DNA from: Rhizophagus sp. LPA8_4_AMF
Lineage: Eukaryota; Glomeromycota; Glomeromycetes; Glomerales; Glomeraceae
Assembly (NCBI GenBank): GCA_021464525.1
Contig: JADRCO010000594.1
Location: 1-30,041 of the forward strand
Direction of reading: 5' to 3'
DNA length: 30,041 nt
The notes beneath the pieces were generated by a model. The model was given only the letters and a program-made list of their open reading frames with translations, had not been told where the DNA came from and did not search any database. Below, in pieces: positions 11,389 to 20,317 of the stretch; the stretch's first letter is position 1, and every line of letters begins with the position of its first letter. A program made the position numbers and the translations under genes.

Positions 11389-11438
11389 GAATACGTCCAA
11401 ATGTTGCTAGTATTAAGAGAAAATCTGTTTATTACAAG

Positions 11439-11564
11439 GTAAGTAAGAATTCTGCCACTTTATTGAAATTATATTAGTTACCAAAATTTAAACTTTTATT
11501 CGAATGATTTTATCAGCTTTTATAGTTAGTACAGTTAACATGATAAATATTTCCTTAATTTCAG
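11439..11564 (+). other. 5'UTR intron of kinase-like gene at 11569
   Basis: The donor GTAAGTAAG and the acceptor AATTTCAG enclose 126 bp, ending four bases before the ATG at 11569. Related genes also have an acceptor-like TTTCAG or TTTTAG just before the start codon: 26651 on the plus strand (with an upstream TACTAAC branch motif at 26621-26627) and 20040 on the minus strand. A leader intron is therefore probably a family feature. Only for this gene is the donor clear. Confidence 0.6.
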
Positions 11565-11568
11565 ATAA

Positions 11569-13157
11569 ATGGAAGAGGATTCATTCTACCAACATGACAA
11601 TAAGTTTACACCAAAGGAATTGAAAGATTGCCCAGAATGTAATAAACCTAGGATTTCTTTTGGATGGTGTAAGGAATGTGAAGCTAATGCTATGAAAGAA
11701 AATTTTCTTTTTTGGACATCAGGAAATAAAGAGATTGATGAATTAATTCAATTTACCCAACTAAACGCTACTCAAGCTTGTGATTACTTGGAATGGATCC
11801 CTTTTGATAGATTCGAACTGGTTAAATATGTTGGTAAAGGTGGATTTAGTAGCGTTTATTCAGCTCTTTGGATGGAAGGTCCTAGATGGATTTGGGATGA
11901 TGGTGCACAAGAATGGACTCGAGCTGGGCCAATGAATGTTGCTTTGAAACGTCTTGACAACTCACAAAATATTTCAATTTCTTACATTAATCAGGTAACT
12001 ATGTTTATTTATATCATGAAATTAAAAGTACGAATTAATAAATAATCATTAAAAGCTGAACTTTTGAGGAAGTAACACCGCGAATTAACCGATTGTAATA
12101 ATAAAACTGAATTTCTATCGGCATAAAAAATATCATTAATATTAAATTTGCATATAAACAAATTTTTTGAATAGGCTTTATATGATTTACAATATAATAG
12201 AAGAAAAATGTAGTACAGCTTGATAAAAAATGGTGAATAGATACTAATAGTCGAATTAAAAGATATATACGATTAATCTCATTAATTATATGCATCATGG
12301 TCAATCATATTTATTTTTTATAATAGATTAAATCATACCATAAGTGTTTACAGTCTGCTTCATTGGCTGGAACTTTTGGTATTACAAAAGATCCGACATC
12401 CAGTTATATGATTGTAATGAAGCATTACGAGAACGGAAACCTTTATCAATATCTTGACCATTGTAACGGAATTCTATCTTGGAGAGATATGATCGATATA
12501 TTGTGGGGAATCGCCGGAGGTCTTGAAAGAATCCATTCCGAGGGGAAAATTCACGGAAATCTTCACGGAGGAAACTTACTTGTCGAAGACGAAAAGGTAT
12601 CTACGGATGCTCGGATTGCTGACGTGGGTCTTCATGGGCCATGTGATAATGATATAAATAATGGTTCAATTCAAAGATATGGGGTTTTACCGTATGTTGC
12701 GCCAGAAGTTTTACGTGGCGATAATTATAATACTGCTTCTGATATATATTCATTTGGTATAGTTATGAATACCCTTGCAACTGGAAAAAGACCTTGGTAT
12801 AATAGAGCACATGATACTAATTTGGTAAAGAATATTTGTGATGGTAATAGACTAGAAATTCCTGATGATACGCCTAATTTTTATTCAGAATTAATGCAAC
12901 AATGTTGGGATAATGATCCGGAAAAACGTCCAACCGCATCCTACTTAAATGAAAAATTAGGAGAATGGATTATTCTAATCTGCGATGATCCAAATCCTTC
13001 AAAGATTTCAGACGAGAACTCCGTTGCTGAAGAAAAAAGATGGAGGAAAATTTCTCAATTGTCTAAAAAAAATTCTCATCCAGAAATACATCCCGAAGCA
13101 TATTTTACAAGCATGCCCTTGCATTTTTCGAACGATACGAAATTTTTTTACAATTAA
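11569..13157 (+). CDS. Kinase-like protein, Rhizophagus-expanded family, intact copy 1 (putative pseudokinase)
   Basis: Two exons, 11569-11994 and 12327-13157, separated by a 332-bp phase-0 GT-AG intron, give 418 residues. Residues 21-37 hold a CxxC-x9-CxxC zinc-knuckle-like motif. Residues 49-77 are the WTSGN...LEWI linker typical of the family. The kinase-like fold follows: glycine loop G89-K-G91-G-F93-S-S-V96, VALK with K127, HGNLHGGN at about 218-225, DVG at 241-243 and YVAPE at 265-269. HRD is replaced by HGN (no catalytic Asp) and the expected alpha-C Glu is Gln142, so weak or absent phosphotransfer is inferred, with a possible scaffold or nucleotide-sensing role. The start is chosen because MEED is shared with the copy at 26656 and lies just after a UTR-intron acceptor. 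The C-terminus (SNDTKFFYN) differs from the -QII end of the other two copies, as if the frame shifted near the stop. An active atypical kinase is not excluded. Confidence 0.9.
11995..12326 (+). other. Coding intron of kinase-like gene at 11569
   Basis: The intron begins GTAACT after ...YINQ and ends TAATAG before IKSYHKCLQS. Both borders are conserved in position and phase in all three intact copies. Internal segments such as ATCATTAAA-GCTGAA and CGAATTAACCGA recur in the intron of the relic at 1381-2430, and a shorter related piece occurs in the intron at 27082. This shows the copies arose from genomic DNA. Confidence 0.85.
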
Positions 13158-13257
13158 TTTGATATATTATAATATTTTACCTTACTTTTTTTTATGCAGC
13201 TTATCTTCATTAGGTCGCTCCAACATAATTGTTGGTTTAATGATGAAAAGTTTGAGA

Positions 13258-13274
13258 GGGGGGGGGGGGGGGGG
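13258..13274 (+). repeat. Homopolymer run of 17 G
   Basis: Seventeen consecutive G lie about 100 bp downstream of kinase-like gene 1. This is striking in DNA this AT-rich, and the length may be uncertain through sequencing error. Confidence 0.9.
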
Positions 13275-13355
13275 AATTACAATAAAAAAAGTAAGTGAAA
13301 TGAGCATAATAAATTTTTGGAAATTTGGCAATTTAAGTTTAAGGGGGTATTTGAA

Positions 13356-13484
13356 CAGGTTACGGGACATTTCGCCGAAAGTACGTTTACCGAAAAATAG
13401 GGCCAACATTATGCAGCATTATGAATAACTCAGGCCAAAGATTATTTTTTGATGGAATGGCTTTCGGCGAAATGTCCCGAACAT
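13356..13484. mobile_element. Putative MITE with CGGGACATTTCGCCGAAAG inverted repeats
   Basis: A perfect 19-bp inverted repeat occurs at 13363-13381 and 13461-13479, extending imperfectly outward to CAGGTT/CATGTT ends. The centre contains GGCCAACATTATGCAGC, like the centre of the element at 5883-6026. No clear target duplication is visible. It lies about 200 bp downstream of the kinase-like gene at 11569. Confidence 0.75.
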
Positions 13485-13779
13485 GCATAAATTATTATAT
13501 GTTTATTAAAAATTTTGATTTTTCCCAAAATTGAGGAGGTGAGTTCGTTAAACAAACAATTAATCATGTACAGTACATGTCGTACCGATATTTAGCACAT
13601 CATGCTTATAATAAAATGATTGAATTTATTATAATTTTTATAAATGCGTATAAAAATTATACAATAAATTTATATTACACAGTATAAAGATATTAATGAT
13701 ATTAGATTTAATAAAAAGCTTAGGAAGTATAATTAAAAGCTTAGTTAACTAATCGAATGATGATCATTCTGGTCCAATT

Positions 13780-13862
13780 GTTATTGCACTAGTATCGTGC
13801 TTAATAAATGGAATGATGTGGCACTTCATCATACCATTTAAAAAGCACGCCCGTGCAATAAC
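13780..13862. repeat. Long inverted repeat (hairpin)
   Basis: The left arm at 13780-13811 (GTTATTGCACTAGTATCGTG...AATGG) pairs with the right arm at 13834-13862 (CCATTT...GCACGCCCGTGCAATAAC). The arms are about 30 bp with a 22-nt loop that contains a further GATG/CATC pair. It is non-coding and the family is unknown. Confidence 0.6.
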
Positions 13863-13998
13863 ATAAATAACCCATTTTGATTTTGATTGGTTTGACATCT
13901 CATCACATGATTTAATCAAAAAAAAATCAATAATGTAGGCTGGAATCATAGTGCTGGCCAACATTAATCTCAAATGACTTAGATTTCATTAAAGTGAA

Positions 13999-14196
13999 AT
14001 GACTCGTCATTTGTCATTTGTCATTTGTCATTTAAATCATTTGTCATTTGCCGAATACCACTTAAATAAATAATTCATTTATGCAAATTTATCATTTTAT
14101 GTTACTTAATCATCAGTTGTTGCAAATTGACAATGATTACAATGATTCAAATGATTTAGGTAACCCTTTAAATAAATGGTCAAATGACCGGGTCAT
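13999..14196. mobile_element. Putative MITE with ATGACYCGGTCATTTG ends and internal TCATTTG repeats
   Basis: The left end ATGACTCGTCATTTGTC pairs with the right end, which inverted reads ATGACCCGGTCATTTGACC. Just inside the left end are four to five TCATTTG heptamers (about 14006-14050). Related CAAATGA heptamers occur near the right end. It is about 198 bp long and non-coding. Confidence 0.65.
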
Positions 14197-14406
14197 ACCG
14201 AAACACCACAAAATGGAGATTACCTAATATTTATCAATTTTCCTAATTTGGAGGCTTATTGACAAATCTTTTATTTATTATTTATCAGATAATTATAATT
14301 TTATTATTCGGGTACTTTAAATTCATTTTGTTTTTATATTCGGAGATTATCGCACGGCCCTATAGGATCATGCCTAATTTTTTTGACCGATATTTTTATT
14401 ATTGTT

Positions 14407-14475
14407 CAATATTGACATGAGAAGTTTATTTGCGTCCAATATTGATATCAATAGTTTATTTGCGTACAATATTGA
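14407..14475 (+). repeat. 30-bp tandem repeat, 2.3 units
   Basis: Units at 14407-14436 and 14437-14466 share CAATATTGAYATSARWAGTT and TATTTGCGT. A third partial CAATATTGA follows at 14467. Confidence 0.85.
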
Positions 14476-15257
14476 AAAAAATTCTATTTAAAGCATGATC
14501 TGCATTAGCCGTACGATAATATAGATTTGTACGGCGAAGTGACGTTCACCAATATAAATACAACACCGTACAATATCCATTAAATATCAGCCAGCTGATA
14601 ATTCAGAACGGAATTATTCGTAGCACAAATTGGTATTTATTCGTAGGAATTAAAAGAGCATTCAAAAAAAAAAATAAAAATAAAAATCTACGGGCGATTT
14701 CGACTATTTTTTTTTCTGCCGCTATAAATTTTGTAGCTTTATAAAAATTTCTGTTTCAAGGAGCCATATAATCTTTTTATAATAGTACATCACTTATCAT
14801 TTTATATGAAAATGTCGATATAAATTAGTTTTTATAAAAAAATTTAATGCTTTATAGATAGCTTAGCTTATTTTTTATTTATTTAAAAGTTTTATCAACT
14901 TGTATCATATAAGAATTGAAGAATTTATTTTAGACGAATATAATTTTGAAAATTACTTGCTCAGACAATAAAAATTAAGAATTGTAAAAAAATTCATAAC
15001 ATGTAATAGCGGAGAAACCAAACAAAATATTAATAGTAGAAGACGTTGAATTTCTATTCTTGAAGAAATTTATAGATTTCTATCAGTAGTCGAAAAGTTT
15101 CAAGTTGATTACAATTATTTAAAAAAAAATTTTTGTATTGTACAGTATAAAAAATTGTGATTGTTCAATAAAAGACATTAGTGTAATTAAATCTAGTTTA
15201 ACACTAGAATTAACTGTAAAATCTATTTCTAAATTACAACTAAGTCATTATGGCTCT

Positions 15258-15551
15258 CTATGAATTATAAGCATTAAAAAAGATTCGATATTTTTCCGAT
15301 CTTTTAGAATTGCTTTGAAAATCTAGTAGTAAATTAAAAAAAAATAAAGGAAAAAATTTAAAGGAAAATAATAAAGATAAATGAAATGTTAATCCGAAGA
15401 AATAATAAAAATGATTTACGGTAAGTATATCTGGAAAAACAGAAACGATGAAATAGACTATACCAAAGGTAAACATAACTATCGCATATTTTCTCTTGTC
15501 TAACTTTTTAACTTTAAGCGCTTTTTTATTTTCATATTTATATGCATACAT
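15258..15551 (-). CDS. Possible small membrane protein (97 aa), duplicated locally
   Basis: From the ATG at 15551 the frame gives 97 residues: a short lysine-rich N-terminus (KALKVKKLDKRK), a first hydrophobic stretch (AIVMFTFGIVYFIVSVF) and a second long Phe/Leu-rich stretch (FYYFFGLTFHLSLLFSF and on). This would be a two-span membrane protein. A decayed relative at 26066-26225 preserves the KLDKRK..IVM and HFYYFFGLTFH sections, so the segment was once duplicated. That supports real coding origin but not present function. Hydrophobic reading of AT-rich DNA remains an alternative. Confidence 0.35.
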   Translation of the reverse strand: MYAYKYENKKALKVKKLDKRKYAIVMFTFGIVYFIVSVFPDILTVNHFYYFFGLTFHLSLLFSFKFFPLFFFNLLLDFQSNSKRSEKYRIFFNAYNS

Positions 15552-16286
15552 ACATTGTAATCTCGGCGTGTTAAAGAACAATTAAATCCTACTTATTTTA
15601 TCGATATAGCGACTATACGGCATATACTTAACATTATGAATATAACGAATTTTTTTGTCGGATTTTTCGTCTGGTGGTCACGTGTCAATACACACGTGGC
15701 TTATTTAACGACCGATTTTGGTATTTCCCTGTTCTTGTCTATATTATTAAAAAAAATTACTTAGATTATTTATAAATTTAAAGATAATAAGTAATCGGTA
15801 AATAAACTAGCCGTAGTCTCAGTTAGGTGAAAGCTTATTTCCCTCCTTTTTATTACGTAGCTTATAAGAATACATATGTTCTCAATAAATACGTTGGTTG
15901 GTTTAATATATTTTTATTCAAAATTATTAAAATAACGTTTTATATTTGTTCCCAAACTGAAAACTTGTTATACACTTTATAATATATCTGACAATGTTTA
16001 TTCTTAAGTATACAAATTAATTACAGAAAATAATACATCATATTTATCCCCTTAATGGGAATCAAAATCATAACTATATCATAGATAAAAAAAAAATGGT
16101 AATATCTTAAATGAACAAAGGAAGATACATACAATAATAATACAAGATTTTGCAAAATAAAAATTTTTATAATAAAAAATGACAATACCCTAAAAATTAA
16201 TCGGATATTGTGTAACTTGATGGAATAAGAAGGTACATACATACTGTACAGTAACACTTATTTATTTTTTTCACAGTTTGATAAAA

Positions 16287-16466
16287 TTAATGAAAAGAAA
16301 ATCCGGTGAAAAATTGAGCAATTAATAAAACATTTGCATTTTGTCGAGGAGGGTTCGCGATAAGCCTCGGTGTGTTTCCATTATTAATGCGTACTAAGTT
16401 AAGTCGAAAGTGTCTTCTTATAATTCTTTGTCTTCTTAGTTGTTTCAGTATTTTTTGAGAAGGCAT
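16287..16466 (-). CDS. Small arginine-rich protein candidate (59 aa)
   Basis: The frame starting with ATG at 16466 gives 59 residues: a basic front half (LKQLRRQRIIRRHFRL, residues about 7-22), a polar middle and a hydrophobic tail (VLLIAQFFTGFSF). Base composition over 16330-16450 is less AT-biased than the flanks. A TATATAAATA lies about 80-90 bp upstream on the same strand (16555-16546). The frame is open further upstream, but that part is AT-driven hydrophobic translation and I leave it out. Family unrecognised. It could be the last exon of a gene or chance. Confidence 0.3.
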   Translation of the reverse strand: MPSQKILKQLRRQRIIRRHFRLNLVRINNGNTPRLIANPPRQNANVLLIAQFFTGFSFH

Positions 16467-16916
16467 TTTCAGTTGTAATATATGTATATTAAGCATACGT
16501 ATATTTAGTGAAGAGATAAAAAAAAAGATACAAAAAAAGACGATGTATTTATATAAAATATAAATATTCAATGTTACATGAACTACGTGTAGATAAATAA
16601 GGGTTATGCAGACGTCCAAGATCGTGTTCATATAAAAAAATAATAAATAAACTCTATAAGCTTATTTATTGGCACGGAGAACAATAGGTATTTAAATCTA
16701 TAAGATTAATTTTTAATCCAAATGATTGTAAATGATGTAATGCGTCAAAAATATCAAAGATATTTATGCAATAATAATTTATCTAAAAAATATCAGTATG
16801 TTAACTATTTGGCTGCATAATAATAACTGTTAATAGATATCAATAAATATGTATATTACTTTAAAATAAGATCCGAACATATATCATCAATCATAAATAA
16901 TTTACACATATTAGGC

Positions 16917-17059
16917 CATGTTCATTTCCGGTCGGTTGCATTTTTTGTCTGGATTCGTTTATTTTGATTTGTTTAATTTTCATATCTGACCTTTTGACTC
17001 ATAAAATTAAGTTGAACTTTTCATATGACCGAAAAATGCAACTGACCGAAATGAACAAG
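16917..17059. mobile_element. Putative MITE with TGTTCATTTCGGTCRGTTGCA ends
   Basis: The left arm from CCATGTTCATTTCCGG through GTCGGTTGCATTTTT matches the inverse of the right arm (AAAAATGCAACTGACCGAAATGAACAAGG) with few differences. Arms are about 30 bp in an element of about 143 bp. It abuts the boundary of the large inverted duplication that begins near 17072. Confidence 0.75.
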
Positions 17060-17071
17060 GATATGATATTG

Positions 17072-17335
17072 CACGAAACAAAATTACTATTGTTCCCCAT
17101 AATTTCACTATTTATAGTTTAATGCAGATTTATAAATACATGAATTAAAGTTTCACTCTTTTACATGAATAAAGGTGATATTAATTTTAATAATATCTAT
17201 TTATAATTAAACAAACGATACTTATTACAGCAATAATTTATATAAAGATTAATAATTTTAAAATTTAAAATTTAATCAAGCGTGGCACACGAATAAGGAT
17301 CATTATCTCATGTGATTATTTTCCGGAAGTTTTAC
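17072..17335 (+). repeat. Arm 1 of a dispersed inverted segmental duplication
   Basis: About 260 bp are reverse-complementary, with scattered changes, to 23818-24100. Shared blocks include TGCAGATTTATAAA, AAAGTTTCACTCTTT, TTTAAAATTTAAAATTTAAT, GTGGCACACGAATAA and CATGTGATTATTT. The 17.1-kb arm is followed directly by kinase exon debris. No gene is seen within it. Confidence 0.8.
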
Positions 17336-17905
17336 AGGTAAAATCTGAAAATCGCTATACTACTTCTAATATACAGTGTATATAAGTTTACACAAAGGAA
17401 TTGAAAGATTGTCCAGAATGTAATAAAACTAGGATTTCTTTTGGATGGCGCAAGGAAATGTGAAGCTAATTCTATGAAAGAAAATTTACTTTATTGGACA
17501 TCAGAAAATAAAGATATTGATGAATTAATTCAATACATTCAACTAAACGCTACTCAATCTTGTGATTACTTGGAATGGATCTCTTTTGAGAAATTTGAAA
17601 TGTTAAATATATTAGTAAGAGTGGTTATTCAGTCTGATACCCTTACATTAATCAGGTAATTACATACAGGAGATAACTCTGGCCAAATTTATAGTGCCAG
17701 CCAGAATTTCTCTCGAAACTAACTATAATTTCAAAGATCATGATATTATTTCATGGATCGCTAAGCATAATTATTTATTTTATAGATTCTACATCACAAA
17801 ATATTCACAATCTGAATCCGCTTCATTGGCTAGAACGTTTTGTATTATAAGGATCCAACTAATTATTATATGATCGTAATGACATATTATGAAAATTATC
17901 GATGA
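17322..17905 (+). pseudogene. Mosaic kinase-like relic (exon 2 scrap, exon 1 with internal deletion, start of exon 2)
   Basis: Three pieces lie in scrambled order. First, 17322-17378 resembles the exon-2 part APEVLRGDNYNTASDIY (CCGGAAGTTTTAC...AATCGCTATACTACTTCTAATATAC). Second, 17386-17656 resembles exon 1 from FTPKELKDC to LEWI..EKFE. It then jumps to the TYIN(Q) end, losing the glycine loop and the VALK region, and finishes at CAG|GTAATT. Third, 17786-17905 resembles the start of exon 2 (HKxxQSxSASLA to YYEN). A one-base shift lies in the knuckle (GGATGGCGCAAGGAAATG). Confidence 0.8.
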
Positions 17906-18404
17906 CACTTATTGTTATAGCATAGATTTTTTTATTCAACTGATAAAAATTAATCTTAATATTTATCGAATAAATACATGCAAGGATTACGTAAATAATT
18001 GTTGTTTGATTATAGCATATACCACAGCAGTAAAAGTAACGCTTTTCGAGAATAAATAATATTAAATAAGTAAACTAAAAAAAAAACCTTAGGTAGAATG
18101 TTACTTATCATTAAAAATGAATTAAAAGCTTATAAGAGGAAACTTTAAAATAACCTATTATGTTCACTGTAATCTTTCAAAAGTTGAAAGATTTTGAAGG
18201 ATGACTTGAATAGAATCGAACGAATCAGTATAATTTACATACATATACATACAATAAAGAATTAGTGTTTATAAACAATAAAGAGTTGTACTCTTTGAAT
18301 AATACGTAATTAAAGTTAGAATTGGCTAATTATCAAATTTAACATTTTAAATTTTTTCGGTAATTTCGGGTTTAGTCTTTTCACTTTGGGATTATTATAA
18401 TGAC

Positions 18405-20028
18405 TTAAATTATTTGGTAATGTAAAGGAATACTTGTAAAATAAGCTTCGGGATGTATTTTAGGATGAGAATTTTTTTGTGGTAATTGGGAAACCATTTT
18501 CCATCTTTTCTCCTCCGCTACAGAGTTCTCGTCTGAAATCTCTGAAGGGTTTGGATCATCACATATTAAGATGATCCATTCTCCTAACTTTTCATTTAAA
18601 TAGGATGCTGTTGGCCGTTTTTTCGGATCATTGTCCCAGCATTGTTGCATTAATTCTGAATAAAATTTTGGCGTATCTTCAGGAATTTCAGGTCTTTCAC
18701 CGTTACAAATATCCTTTGCCAAATTAATGTCGTGTGCTCTATTACACCAAGGTCTTTTTCCAGTTGAAAGTGTATTCATAACAATACCAAATGAATATAT
18801 GTCAGAGGCAGTACTGTAATTTTCGTCACATAAAACTTCCGGTGCAACATATGGTAAGACCCCATATCTTTGAATTGAGCCATTATTTATATCATTATCA
18901 CATGGTCCATGAAGACCCACGTCAGAAATACGAGCATCTGTAGATACCTTTTCGTCTTCGATAAGTAAGTTTCCTCCGTGAAGATTTCCATGGATTTTTC
19001 CTTCAGAATGAATCCTTTCAAGGCCTCCAGCAATTCCCCACAGCATGTCGATCATGTCTCTCCAGGAAAGAATTCCATTGCAATGATCAAGGTATTGATA
19101 AAGGTTTCCGTTCTCGTAATACTTCATTACAATCATATAATTGGATGTTGGATCTTTCGTAATGCCAAATGTTCCAGCTAATGAAACCGATTGCAAACAT
19201 TTGTGAAATGTTTTAATCTATAAAAAAAAGAAGTAAAATGAAAATACGATTTTAAGGAAGTAAAATTATATTCTTACAATTATTTCCATTTCTGAAATTA
19301 TTCAGATCTGCCGAACAGCTATTTTACTCCGAAGTTTCATACGCTGTCATACGCACATGACCATTTTTGCTCGGCAGTAATTCCGGCCAAGTTATAATTT
19401 TGGCCAGAATTAACATACACTTTTATTTCATTTTGTTTTAAAATTTCCTTTTTAAATCAATGAAATTCTGGCCGGAATTATAATTTTTCCTGAATTATGC
19501 CGATCAGTAATAATATCATGACTGCGTATGACTGTGTATGAAGCTTCGGAACGAAAATGAATTGGGTGGTCCATTCTTTTTACAATTAGCTATAATATAA
19601 TTTACCTGATTAATGTAAGAACTTGAAATGTTTTGTGAGTTATCGAGACGTTTCAAAGCAACATTCATTGGCCCAGCTCGAGTCCATTCTTGTGCACCAT
19701 CATCCCAGATCCATCTAGGTCCTTCCATCCAGAGAGCTGAGTAAACACTACTAAATCTACCCTTACCGATATATTTAACCATTTCAAATTTCTCAAAAGG
19801 GATCCATTCCAAGTAATCACAAACTTGAGTGGCGTTTAATTGAGTATGCTGGATTAACTTATCAATCTCTTCATTTCCTGATGTCCAATATGAGAAGTTT
19901 TCTTTCATGGAATTAGCTTCGCAATCCTTGCACCATCCAAAAGAAATCCTAGGTTTATTACACTCTAGACAATCTTCTGATTCTTTCGGAGTAAAAGTAT
20001 TTCTTTGATGACAAGATGCCTCTTCCAT
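18405..20028 (-). CDS. Kinase-like protein, same family, intact copy 2 (putative pseudokinase)
   Basis: Minus-strand gene with exons 20028-19606 and 19217-18405, joined across a 388-bp phase-0 intron, giving 411 residues. The order of parts matches the copy at 11569: CxxC-x9-CxxC knuckle at about 20-36, WTSGNEEID linker, GKGRFSSV glycine loop at 88-95, VALK (K126), HGNLHGGN from 217, DVG, YVAPE, and the C-terminal -QII. HGN in place of HRD and Gln in place of the alpha-C Glu are retained. The APE segment reads APEVLCDENY against APEVLRGDNY elsewhere, and the gene is the most diverged intact copy. Its intron contains a roughly 220-bp inverted-repeat element. The reading frame stays open upstream to 20172 (MIEYICK...), but a TTTCAG acceptor ends at 20040, just before the ATG. 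I therefore take the shorter MEEASCH start by analogy with its relatives. Confidence 0.88.
19328..19550. mobile_element. Putative MITE inside the intron of kinase-like gene 2
   Basis: The terminal arms TCCGAAGTTTCATACG and (inverted) TCCGAAGCTTCATACAC pair across about 220 bp, with further pairing GTCATACGCA. A second inner inverted repeat (TTCTGGCCGGAATTATAA against TTATAATTTTGGCCAGAA-like) lies at about 19378-19485. The element makes up more than half of this 388-bp intron and is absent from the introns of the other two copies. No target duplication is certain. Confidence 0.75.
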
Positions 20029-20317
20029 CTCGAAAGAATCTGAAATTGCATAGCATAAAAATATCCATGTATATATAGATATATACGATTGTCTCTTATC
20101 TTCTTTATCTTCTAAACTTCTAATGACTTCATAGTTGATTGCACTATAGACTTTACAGATATATTCGATCAATACATTGAATGATTCTATTTAAGGAATA
20201 ACAATGCAATTGGTTCTTAACAAATTTGTAAAAATTGGTGTTAAACCAGATTGATAAATTATCAAGTTAAAAGCTATATATGTATAATAAGAATATATTC
20301 CTACTTATTATTTCTTT

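Larger units (their letters stand above)
10937..11438 (+). promoter_or_regulatory. Duplicated upstream region of kinase-like gene at 11569
   Basis: This stretch shares ordered blocks with 5185-5602 upstream of the kinase relic: GGTAAAG/TTAA..GGTCGG near the start, ACATCTGTCTT against ACATTTGTCTT, TCAAAAAAGGTAATTTGT, and AATGTAGGAGTT followed by TTTCATTCTAAATA. It then reaches the TATA box and leader donor. A partial third version lies at 4290-4430. It is best read as a promoter and leader block copied along with the gene. Confidence 0.6.

Noticed and set aside
12985-13428. 147-residue open frame overlapping the end of kinase gene 1
   Set aside because: It is a shadow frame of exon 2 that runs through the G17 tract and an inverted-repeat element.
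13565-13583. Palindrome CATGTACAGTACATG
   Set aside because: A 15-bp isolated palindrome with no repeat or gene context. Chance is plausible.
13999-14060. TCATTTG heptamers as a CRISPR-like or minisatellite array
   Set aside because: No spacers. They are better explained as the inside of a small inverted-repeat element.
16021-16257. 78-residue minus-strand hydrophobic frame
   Set aside because: AT-driven Ile/Tyr/Phe translation with no supporting context.
18172-18194. Hairpin AATCTTTCAAAAGTTGAAAGATT, like a bacterial terminator
   Set aside because: This is eukaryotic DNA, so the bacterial terminator model does not apply. It is too short for an element.
18978-19181. Plus-strand frame opposite kinase gene 2
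   Set aside because: It is the antisense shadow of exon 2.
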